DNA from: Dyadobacter chenwenxiniae
Lineage (GTDB): Bacteria > Bacteroidota > Bacteroidia > Cytophagales > Spirosomataceae
Length of the DNA: 64,000 nucleotides
Assembly: GCF_022869785.1 (NCBI RefSeq)
Contig: NZ_CP094997.1
Coordinates: 3,410,001-3,474,000 of the forward strand
Direction of reading: 5' to 3'
Shown here in pieces: positions 54,172 through 61,895 of this stretch (the first letter of the stretch is position 1; the number at the start of each line of letters is the position of its first letter). Below the pieces are notes generated by a model, which had not been told where the DNA came from, made no database searches, and saw only the letters and a program-made list of their open reading frames with translations. Position numbers and translations under genes: made by a program.

Positions 54172-55198
54172 ACGAGGGCTGGAAGTGCAACAAGTTGTCC
54201 CGCAATGAAATACTTGGAGCTTCAATGGTTTTGTAGAACGCCAGCCCAACCAGTAACATCGCCGTCACACATACAGGCACAGCGAGGATCGAGAAAGCAG
54301 GATATTTGTGAAATATTTTATCAAAAACATTCAAAATAAGGGCGTGCGTGAGATAAAGAGAATAAGCCATCAGAGCGATCTGCCTGACAAACAGTGTTTT
54401 GCTCAGCACAAACTCAGGCGAGAAATAGAATGAAACGAGCAGCATACCGGCAGAAAGAACCAGGAACAGGTAACCGGTGCAATACTTAAACTGGGAATCA
54501 ACATCAGCCAGCCAATAAGAAATCCCCGCAAAAACGGCTGCCGCAAACAGACTTACATAAACATTTGACTTGAATGAAAAGGAATAATGGTTGATAATAT
54601 AAGAAATCGTGCACCCTAGCGCAATGCCGTCGAACCGAAAAATCGTTGCCGTCGTGTAATAGCCGAATTCCTTTATCTGAAAATCGCCTGCGAAATATCG
54701 AATGACAGATGGAGTCAATGTGATGGCGATCCAAACAGCGAGGCGGGCATGTTTTGAAGAAGTAGCGCGGGAAGTGAGCAGGACAACGAACGGAAACACG
54801 ATATAAAAATGCTCCTCAATGCACAATGACCAGGAAATTTTGAAAAACGGAATGACCTGATAAAAGTTTTGAAAAAAGAAGAGGAAGCCCGGATCAAAAT
54901 CCTGGCGCCTGCCAAAGAACACAGCAGAGTAAGAAATTGCGAGGGCGGCCAGATAAGGCGGATAAGTTCTGAGAAATCTTTGCAGCCAGAACCGGATCAG
55001 ATTTTCACCGACACTTTTCTTGTAATAAATGTTGGTGATCAGAAATCCACTCAGTACGAAAAACATTTCAACACCATATTTGCCGACAGCAATGGTTTTG
55101 TCCAGCGTAAACCGCTCTCCAATGTGATAGTAAATAACGAGAGCAATGGCAAGAAAACGAAACAGGTCAAGATTGGCGATTCTTTTGGAAGGGTTCAT
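54143..55198 (-). CDS. OafA-like acyltransferase 3 family membrane protein
   Basis: A polytopic protein of about 350 residues. The open frame begins with TTG at 55204, but ATG at 55198 (MNPSKRIANLDLFRFLAIALVIYYHIGERF) is the better start. The N-terminal helix carries the family's catalytic-region His (YYHIGE), then YGVEMFFVLSGFLITNIYY and FWLQRFLRTYPPYLAA. About ten transmembrane segments follow. Such enzymes transfer acyl groups to sugars across or at the inner membrane. It is encoded opposite to its surroundings and begins 6 bp after the PhyH-like gene, so the two form a small antisense-oriented operon inside the exopolysaccharide locus. Confidence 0.88.
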   Translation of the reverse strand: MNPSKRIANLDLFRFLAIALVIYYHIGERFTLDKTIAVGKYGVEMFFVLSGFLITNIYYKKSVGENLIRFWLQRFLRTYPPYLAALAISYSAVFFGRRQDFDPGFLFFFQNFYQVIPFFKISWSLCIEEHFYIVFPFVVLLTSRATSSKHARLAVWIAITLTPSVIRYFAGDFQIKEFGYYTTATIFRFDGIALGCTISYIINHYSFSFKSNVYVSLFAAAVFAGISYWLADVDSQFKYCTGYLFLVLSAGMLLVSFYFSPEFVLSKTLFVRQIALMAYSLYLTHALILNVFDKIFHKYPAFSILAVPVCVTAMLLVGLAFYKTIEAPSISLRDNLLHFQPSFKKSSRRPS

Positions 55199-55204
55199 TA
55201 TCAA

Positions 55205-56170
55205 TTAAATAGATCCTTTGTGAATTTTTTTTCTGATTGCATTAACGATGGAGCCGGGAATTACGCGCCGGGCCAGTGAAACGGCCAGGCCTTTTACAGC
55301 TTTGGGAAGAATGTCTTTTTGCAGTGAAGCGATATCATGCGGCAACATGGTGGAAACCGAAGTTTCGGGGAAAGCAGGATAATCGGCTTTTTGGCCGAAG
55401 CCAAGATAAGTGAGGATTTCGGGACTGGTTTCGTTTACAAATGCCGGATTCAGTAAGATTTTTTCACCGTGGCCCTCGTGTCTGGTCGAGATTTCGTCGA
55501 TTTGAAAAAGATAAGTAAGCCGTTTGAAACCTGGCCGGTTGAAGGGTTCGGCCCTGTGGATCAGGTGTGTATTGCAGATGATCAAAGCTCCTTTTGGTGC
55601 TCGCACAGTCACGATATCGTCCTTGTAATTTTGTTCAATGACCTTATCCGAAAAAAACCGCTCCTTATTTTGCTCCGACCATCTATAGGATCCAGCGATC
55701 AGCTGGAACGGGTTCGTATCGGAAACATCGGACAAATAAAACAGGAACATAATGCCCGGGAGGTCGTGCTTGCCATTATAAGCATTTCCGGCTTGCAGAT
55801 TATTGTCGGTGTGCCACGGAAGATGGGAGCGGGTATGCGTTTCGTAAACTCTTTGATTACTGATTTTGAATGGGTTATCAAAAAAATGACGGCAGATTCC
55901 GCGGATTCGCTCCGATGTAATAATGTCGTAGCATTCTTTTGACAGCGCCAGCGTGTGAGAAAGATATTTCGTCCAGTAAGCCCTCACATAGCCCAGGTTA
56001 TTGTTGTTGACCAGGAGCGAATCGGACGAAACAATGTTGGTGAGTGCCGAAACGGTTTCCGGAGAGAGGGCGTTTCCAAAAACATGGTAACCCGGTCCGG
56101 ATTTTAGTTCGCGCGCAATGGTTTCCGCTTCCACACTGGTGAAAGCATCAGTAAATAAGAGTGAATCCAT
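55205..56170 (-). CDS. PhyH-like Fe(II)/2-oxoglutarate dioxygenase
   Basis: A 321-residue protein with a double-stranded beta-helix of the phytanoyl-CoA dioxygenase family. The iron facial triad is visible: LPWHTDNN gives His120 and Asp122, and NTHLIHRAEPF gives His205. RPGFKRLTYLFQ supplies Arg217, positioned to bind 2-oxoglutarate. No signal peptide is present. Members hydroxylate lipids, amino acids and small metabolites. A sugar or acyl substituent of the exopolysaccharide is possible given the coupled acyltransferase gene, but the substrate is not shown by the sequence. Confidence 0.82.
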   Translation of the reverse strand: MDSLLFTDAFTSVEAETIARELKSGPGYHVFGNALSPETVSALTNIVSSDSLLVNNNNLGYVRAYWTKYLSHTLALSKECYDIITSERIRGICRHFFDNPFKISNQRVYETHTRSHLPWHTDNNLQAGNAYNGKHDLPGIMFLFYLSDVSDTNPFQLIAGSYRWSEQNKERFFSDKVIEQNYKDDIVTVRAPKGALIICNTHLIHRAEPFNRPGFKRLTYLFQIDEISTRHEGHGEKILLNPAFVNETSPEILTYLGFGQKADYPAFPETSVSTMLPHDIASLQKDILPKAVKGLAVSLARRVIPGSIVNAIRKKIHKGSI

Positions 56171-56674
56171 ACATTGAAGTTTGGGATAAATGCAAATGCG
56201 ACAACTTGCCAGAATTGGTTCATATCATATTGATATTCAGATAAATATAATAAATTAATTCCAAATAATCAGAACAAAACAGCTTAATATTTATCCAAAA
56301 TAAACCACACAAAAAGTGTCCATTTATGATTGGTTTTTTCACCCCTGAAATCCACCCTTTCACCCCATTTTGCTTTAAAGTTGCGGTATATTGACTATAT
56401 TTAACTAATGAATACGGGGCCTGATCCCCCTTATTATTTGGCCTGTCCTTAATCCCCCGGCAGCATTTAATTTTCTCAGGCCTTCAAGGAATATTAAGTT
56501 TTTTTTATCCCATTTACAAAGTCTGATCCTGATTGTTAATTTCCTGACAGGTCACTAAACCTGTTGTGGAAACGCATCTTAAATTTTTCCCGGAGCTATA
56601 AACGCTCGCGGGTATACGTTAACATTGTATGCACTGATATCCCCGATCAGCTGCTATGGAACCGCTTTGCCAAA
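56171..56674. promoter_or_regulatory. intergenic control region with tandem TTTCACCCC motifs
   Basis: About 500 bp separate the divergent PhyH-like and GT4 genes when the GT4 start at 56675 is used. TTTCACCCC occurs at 56337-56345 and again at 56358-56366, exactly 21 bp (two helical turns) apart, with a related CCACCCTTT between them. An A/T-rich stretch with TATATTGA (56387) and TATATTTA (56397) follows. Tandem sites at this spacing usually bind a regulator dimer on one face of DNA. I cannot assign a -33/-7 pair with confidence. Confidence 0.45.
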
Positions 56675-57829
56675 ATGAAAATTATCCATGTTGTATCCGG
56701 AATGGATCCGAAGGCCGGAGGCATAAGCCAGGCTATCAGGACCATGATCGGAGGACTCACCGACCAGGGGATTTATAGTGAAGTTGTGAGCGTTGGCTCT
56801 GAAATGGGCAACCATGAAACAGACGATCCATTCCCGATTCATTTTACAGGCCGTGGAAAAAGTGCATGGCAATTCAGCCCGGGATTGCGAAGCTGGCTGG
56901 ACAAAAACCTGGCACATTATGACGTGGTGATTGTTCACGGGTTATGGCAATATCACACATACGCTGTTTATCAAGCGATTAACACATTAAATGGTCTGCG
57001 ACCAAAGGTTTATGTAATGCCTCACGGCATGCTGGACCCGTGGTTTCAACAGGCAAAAGGCAGAGAGATTAAAAGCCTCAGAAACTGGCTGATCTGGAAA
57101 TTTATCGAACACCGGATCATCCACTTGGCAGATGGAATTTTTTTCACCTGCGAAACAGAGAGAAAACTCGCCCGGCAGACGTTCAGTCCGTACTTTCCAA
57201 AATCTGAAATGGTTGTCGGACTCGGCGTGCATCGGCCGCCACCATACACCCTGGAAATGCAGAAAGCTTTTAACAAAGCCTGCAACATTGACACCCGCGA
57301 TTACTTACTCTTTTTGGGCAGAATCGACGAAAAAAAAGGAGTGAATTTATTAGTTGACGCCTATTTAGCATTAAAATCCGAAGGTTATGACCTCCCCCCG
57401 CTGGTCATCGCCGGCCCCGGAATGGATACTCCTTTCGGTATGGCCATTAAAAAGCAAGCACTGTACGACAAGGAAATTTACTTCCCCGGTATGCTTTCCG
57501 GCCCTGCCAAATGGGGCGCGTTCTATGGCTGCGAAGCTTTTTTACTGCCGAGCCACCAGGAAAATTTCGGCATTGCCGTCGTGGAAGCCATGGCATGCAG
57601 CCGGCCAGTCCTGATTTCCGATCAGGTTAATATTTGGCGTGAAATTGAGCATAACGGCGGAGGTCTCGTGGAAAAAGACACCTCCGACGGTGTCAGGAAG
57701 TTACTTGTCAATTGGTTGTCGCTTTCGAAAACGGAAAGGGCCCAAATGTCATCCAAAGCCAGGAAGGCATTTTTGGGAGACTTTTCGGTGGAAAAAGCGG
57801 CGGGTAAAATGGGCAAAGTGCTCGCCTGA
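56675..57829 (+). CDS. family 4 glycosyltransferase
   Basis: The frame is open from 56564, but ATG 56675 (MKIIHVVSGMDPKAGGISQAIRTMIGGL) is the natural GT4 start; the upstream 37 codons look non-coding. The donor domain has LLFLGRIDEKKGVNLLVDAYLAL, VIAGPGMDTP and the EX7E block LPSHQENFGIAVVEAMACSRPVLIS. It begins the second plus-strand block of the exopolysaccharide locus, after the minus-strand acyltransferase/dioxygenase pair, and is probably transcribed from the tandem-motif region upstream. Confidence 0.92.
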   Translation: MKIIHVVSGMDPKAGGISQAIRTMIGGLTDQGIYSEVVSVGSEMGNHETDDPFPIHFTGRGKSAWQFSPGLRSWLDKNLAHYDVVIVHGLWQYHTYAVYQAINTLNGLRPKVYVMPHGMLDPWFQQAKGREIKSLRNWLIWKFIEHRIIHLADGIFFTCETERKLARQTFSPYFPKSEMVVGLGVHRPPPYTLEMQKAFNKACNIDTRDYLLFLGRIDEKKGVNLLVDAYLALKSEGYDLPPLVIAGPGMDTPFGMAIKKQALYDKEIYFPGMLSGPAKWGAFYGCEAFLLPSHQENFGIAVVEAMACSRPVLISDQVNIWREIEHNGGGLVEKDTSDGVRKLLVNWLSLSKTERAQMSSKARKAFLGDFSVEKAAGKMGKVLA

Positions 57830-57898
57830 AAAAAGCTCGGCAGAACACGTACTGCTTTATTCAAACTCTTCTAACCAGACCATACATTGAAAAAGCCA

Positions 57899-59143
57899 AT
57901 GAACGCTGATGAGAAAAAGCGTATTTTGATCTATGGCATCAATTACGCGCCTGAACTGACAGGCATAGGAAAATACACCGGGGAGCTCGCCGCCTGGCTG
58001 GCCTCTCACGAACATGATGTGAATGTCATCACGGCCCATCCCTATTATCCCGATTGGGAGGTCCATCCTGCACACAAAGGAAAATGGTGGACGAGAGAAG
58101 TGCTGGATGGTGTAAAGGTTTTCCGTTGCCCCTTGTATGTACCCAAGAATGTGACATCTACCAAAAGGATATTGCACGAATTTTCATTCCTGCTGGGGAT
58201 TCTGCCCTGGTGGTTTATGACGCTTTTTCAAAAGAAATTCGATGTTGTACTTTGTATCAGCCCGCCATTTCACATTGGTATCCTGCCGCTTTTATATGCC
58301 AAAATTCGAGGGGTCCGGTTTATCAACCACATACAGGATTTGCAGGTGGATGTAGCGAAAGACCTGGGTATGATCAAAAACAGACATTTCCTTAAACTCA
58401 TGTTCGCGCTGGAAAAAGCCATTTTTGAATGGGGAGGGCAGGTTTCGACCATCAGCGAAGGCATGCAACGTAAAATTCAGGCCAAAGGGATCGACACTTC
58501 CAAAGTAATCCTGTTTCCCAACTGGGTGGACTCAGGACTCATTTGCCCCTTGAGCCGCGAGCTTTCTTTGCGGAAGGAATTTGGGATCAATAACGATGAT
58601 AAGGTCGTTTTGTACTCAGGCAACCTCGGCGAAAAACAAGGACTTGAAATCATCATTGAAGTTGCCAAACTGTACAAGGACCAGTCTAATCTGCATTTTG
58701 TGATTTGCGGGTCGGGCGGCGGCAGGGATAAACTCATCAGGAGCGCGAAAGAACTGGGACTGAGCAATGTCAAGTTTTATCCTCTGCAGCCTTACGAAAA
58801 CCTTTCGGCGCTGCTCGCAATGGCTGATATTCACCTGGTTCTGCAAAAGAAATCTGCCTCTGATCTGGTAATGCCCTCCAAATTAACGGGAATTCTCGCG
58901 GCTGCGGGGTGTGTGATCGTTTCGGCTGTGCCGGGCACCACATTGCACGAGGTGATCACGAATCACAGAATGGGCATCCTGATCGAACCTGAAAATGTGG
59001 CGGCGCTCGCTCAGGGAATCGAAATGGCGCTGCATGAAGATTTGAATATTCTAAGAACCAATGCGCGGGAATATGCCCAGAAATACCTGACTAAAAATAC
59101 GATTATAGGAAATTTCGAGACCAACTTGCTGGCGACCGCCTGA
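57899..59143 (+). CDS. WcaI-like family 4 glycosyltransferase
   Basis: ATG 57899 is preferred over the in-frame TTG at 57887. RILIYGINYAPELTGIGKYTGELAAWLASHEHDVNVITAHPYYPDWEVHPAH is the hallmark N-terminus of colanic-acid fucosyltransferase WcaI relatives (cited here as a landmark at about residues 8-59). The donor half has VVLYSGNLGEKQGLEIIIEVAKL, FVICGSGGGRDKL and VLQKKSASDLVMPSKLTGILAAAG. The transferred sugar may or may not be fucose. It lies 69 bp after the previous GT4 gene. Confidence 0.9.
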   Translation: MNADEKKRILIYGINYAPELTGIGKYTGELAAWLASHEHDVNVITAHPYYPDWEVHPAHKGKWWTREVLDGVKVFRCPLYVPKNVTSTKRILHEFSFLLGILPWWFMTLFQKKFDVVLCISPPFHIGILPLLYAKIRGVRFINHIQDLQVDVAKDLGMIKNRHFLKLMFALEKAIFEWGGQVSTISEGMQRKIQAKGIDTSKVILFPNWVDSGLICPLSRELSLRKEFGINNDDKVVLYSGNLGEKQGLEIIIEVAKLYKDQSNLHFVICGSGGGRDKLIRSAKELGLSNVKFYPLQPYENLSALLAMADIHLVLQKKSASDLVMPSKLTGILAAAGCVIVSAVPGTTLHEVITNHRMGILIEPENVAALAQGIEMALHEDLNILRTNAREYAQKYLTKNTIIGNFETNLLATA

Positions 59144-59209
59144 AATCTGCTCGGACTTTGTGAAGATCAGACCAATAAATCTGAATTATTAGAAAATAGT
59201 TTTATATAC

Positions 59210-59240
59210 TTGATAGTTAATTATTTAAAAAGTATATTTG
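59210..59240 (+). promoter_or_regulatory. consensus Bacteroidota promoter upstream of the WcaJ gene
   Basis: TTG (59210-59212), a 20-bp spacer and TATATTTG (59233-59240) match the phylum's housekeeping promoter exactly. Transcription from about 59247 would leave a leader of some 205 nt before the WcaJ start at 59453. Apart from this promoter, the 309-bp gap (59144-59452) shows a GC-rich patch (GGGCGCCC near 59260) and the palindrome ATTTGCAAAT but no gene. Confidence 0.6.
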
Positions 59241-59452
59241 GCCTAACAGTTGATTTACCGGGCGCCCCCACCCGATCAATTTTTGACATTTAATCGAACC
59301 TTCCAAAATTCCTGACCTATGACAATCTCTACATATGTCCTTGTCCCGTATTGCCATTCCGGCACTATGAAAAGCGATTTGCAAATTTGTACTAAACCAA
59401 TTTAATTCTATAAAAGACACGTCAGTTTAATAACTATTTTGACAACGATTTT

Positions 59453-60814
59453 ATGAAAAATCGCTACACAGGACTATTGCCAAAAATACATTTATGGACG
59501 GACCTGCTGATGTTCAACGTTTCTTTTGCAGCCGCGTATTACATTCGATTCGAGATCCGCGTTCCCGACCATTTGTATGCTAATTTATTATTGATCGGGA
59601 ATTTACTGTGGATCCTTACGACCTATGTTTTCAGAACTTATCAGTTTAACCGGATATCGTATATACCATACCGTCAGGCAATAATTCTCTTGAAAGCCTG
59701 CATTATTCACGTTTCTTTTATTCTGGGTTTCCTGTATTTCAGCCAGCAAGGAGGCGAAGTTTCCCGGACACAGTTTTTGTTGACGTATGCCATTTTCGTT
59801 TCGTGTGCTTTGGTTGCCAGGGCACTTATCTGGTCGTTTATCCTTTTTTGCAGGCGGGCCGGATACAACATGAGGACCTACGCCGTCATCGGCAAAGGAG
59901 AGGTGGCCGGTTTGATAGAAGGATTTTACAATGACAGGAAAGAATTGGGCTATAAGAAATGTGGTAATTATGAGGTTGGGGAAGATAAAGATGAAGTCGC
60001 CGTTTTGGAACGTTTCCTTCAAAAAACACAGCCGGACTTCATTTATTGCTGCCTCTCGGACATGAATGAGATGCTGGTAAAAGGCGTGATCCGTTTTGCA
60101 CAGCATCAAAAATCCCAGGTACGCCTCGTTCCCGATTTCGGGGGTTTCATGAATAACCTGGCGACCATTGAATACCACGATCAATACCCTGTTATTCAGC
60201 TTAATACAAAGCCATTTTCAGGCTTGCAGGATGAAACCATCAAGCGCACATTTGACCTGATATTCTCGGCGATCGTTATGATATTCGGCGCGCCGATATT
60301 TGTGTTGCTGATGGGACTGGTGGCTGTTTCTTCACCGGGGCCTATATTTTTCCTGCAGGAACGTTCCGGGCGCTGGGGAAAGATTTTCAAGGTGATCAAA
60401 TTCAGGACAATGTATCAGGATGCAGACAAGTTTGGCCTGAAACATTCCCAGGGTGACCACGACCCGCGCATTACTCCGCTTGGCAGACTGCTGCGGCGCA
60501 GCCGCCTCGACGAGCTGCCCCAGTTCCTGAATGTTTTCAAAGGCGATATGTCCATAGTAGGGCCGAGACCGCTTTTCAGGTATGATGTGGAAATGCTCAT
60601 GCAGGAAGTGCCTCAGGAGTTTATGACTTTGCTAACGGTCAAGCCCGGCATCACCTCAATCGGTCAGATCAAGGTGGGTTATGCCTCTAATATCGATGAA
60701 AACCTCGAAAGGCTCCGCCACGATTTGAATTACCTGAAAAAATACAGCATGGTTACCGACGTCAGGTTGATTGTCCAAACCATACAGGTAATGCTGATGG
60801 GACGTGGGCGATAA
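59453..60814 (+). CDS. WcaJ-type undecaprenyl-phosphate sugar phosphotransferase
   Basis: A 453-residue initiating transferase. Four N-terminal transmembrane helices (within ~10-130) precede a cytoplasmic Rossmann-like domain. The catalytic PF02397 domain starts near residue 262: IKRTFDLIFSAIVMIFGAPIF is the re-entrant membrane helix, then GPIFFLQERSGRWGKIFKVIKFRTM, LRRSRLDELPQFLNVFKGDMSIVGPRPL and KPGITSIGQ. It moves a sugar-1-phosphate (commonly glucose-1-P) from UDP-sugar to undecaprenyl phosphate, the first step of repeat-unit synthesis. A promoter of its own lies upstream. Confidence 0.94.
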   Translation: MKNRYTGLLPKIHLWTDLLMFNVSFAAAYYIRFEIRVPDHLYANLLLIGNLLWILTTYVFRTYQFNRISYIPYRQAIILLKACIIHVSFILGFLYFSQQGGEVSRTQFLLTYAIFVSCALVARALIWSFILFCRRAGYNMRTYAVIGKGEVAGLIEGFYNDRKELGYKKCGNYEVGEDKDEVAVLERFLQKTQPDFIYCCLSDMNEMLVKGVIRFAQHQKSQVRLVPDFGGFMNNLATIEYHDQYPVIQLNTKPFSGLQDETIKRTFDLIFSAIVMIFGAPIFVLLMGLVAVSSPGPIFFLQERSGRWGKIFKVIKFRTMYQDADKFGLKHSQGDHDPRITPLGRLLRRSRLDELPQFLNVFKGDMSIVGPRPLFRYDVEMLMQEVPQEFMTLLTVKPGITSIGQIKVGYASNIDENLERLRHDLNYLKKYSMVTDVRLIVQTIQVMLMGRGR

Positions 60815-60857
60815 CAACCAGACATTCAAACACAATTCAACTATTTAAACAAAAACG

Positions 60858-61895
60858 ATGATTAAAAGAACTTTTACCCTGATGGTATGTATGCTGGTGC
60901 TAACGCTGGTCATGTACAGATGTAAGAACAAAGACGCTGAACCGCTCACACCGGATCAGGGACTGGTTGAAGAACTCAGTAAAATCGATGTGGAACCGGT
61001 GAAACTGACCGACCCTGCCCCTGTCGCCTCTACGGAAGCTGCTATTACGCTTTCACCTGCCGTTACCACACTCGGAACCGAGATTGCCGGAATGGGCGCC
61101 GCTGGTGCTGAACCTGCTAATGTGAAGGCAGCCGCGGGTAAGTTCGCGTCGTTTTTTACCGCAGCGGAGATCACCGCGCTGATATCGGTGAAGAAGGAAG
61201 TCCTTGATGCGGCCGGAACAACCGGAAAGCTTCCCGCAAACCTTACGGCGATCCTCGCACGCGCAAGCAAAAGCCCCGAGATGGCCGCTTACTTCCCGAA
61301 AGTGACATTGCCGACCGTTGCTGGAAAAGAGATTAAAGGGTTGCGCACGGGAGCAGTTGAAGGTGGTCCGGCTAGCAAATTTGAAGGCACCCTGGCTAAC
61401 GATGCGTGCCTCATTGCCGCAGAAGCTGAATTTGAAAAATCTAAAACCAAACTGGATGCTTCCCGCGGAAAATTGCTTGCATCGGCAAAAGACAAATATG
61501 ACGCTGAAGTTAAGCTGATCGGTGATGCGCAAGCTGCCTGCACGGCTGGCGAACCGGCAAAATATGCGGCGATCATTAAACAAGCAGAGACGCTGGCTGA
61601 TCAGCTCAACGCGGCACTGGATGCAAATAAAGATTTGCTGGGCGACGATTACATGCCGCTCAAAGGCATTGTCGGATTGCAGCTCATCGCTTACCTGACA
61701 TCGCTGAACGACCTTGCCAAAGCCGATCTTCAGGCATGCGTAGCGAAAGGCACGGCGGGTAACACAAGCGCCTCAAATGCGCACGATGCAAACAAACTTT
61801 TAATTGAAAACGCATACCAGACTGCCCTTGCGTCAGCAGAAAAAACAAAAGCTAAACTCGTTGAAAGCTGTCACAATCAAGGTGGAGGAAATTAA
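60858..61895 (+). CDS. putative lipoprotein of unknown function
   Basis: A 345-residue protein I do not recognise. The N-terminus MIKRTFTLMVCMLVLTLVMYRC is a signal peptide with a possible lipobox Cys22, although Tyr-Arg before the Cys is atypical. The mature part is alanine- and lysine-rich and mostly helical by composition, with four further cysteines (in ANDACLIAAEAEF, AQAACTAGEPAKY, DLQACVAKGTAG and LVESCHNQGGGN) that could pair in the periplasm. It lies 43 bp after the WcaJ gene, and its end abuts or overlaps the YjbH-like gene, so it is probably part of the export machinery or the envelope side of the locus. Confidence 0.7.
   Translation: MIKRTFTLMVCMLVLTLVMYRCKNKDAEPLTPDQGLVEELSKIDVEPVKLTDPAPVASTEAAITLSPAVTTLGTEIAGMGAAGAEPANVKAAAGKFASFFTAAEITALISVKKEVLDAAGTTGKLPANLTAILARASKSPEMAAYFPKVTLPTVAGKEIKGLRTGAVEGGPASKFEGTLANDACLIAAEAEFEKSKTKLDASRGKLLASAKDKYDAEVKLIGDAQAACTAGEPAKYAAIIKQAETLADQLNAALDANKDLLGDDYMPLKGIVGLQLIAYLTSLNDLAKADLQACVAKGTAGNTSASNAHDANKLLIENAYQTALASAEKTKAKLVESCHNQGGGN

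Noticed and set aside
56564..56674. 37-codon N-terminal extension of the GT4 gene
   Set aside because: The GT4 fold starts at ATG 56675; the upstream codons show no conservation-like features and lie in the control region.
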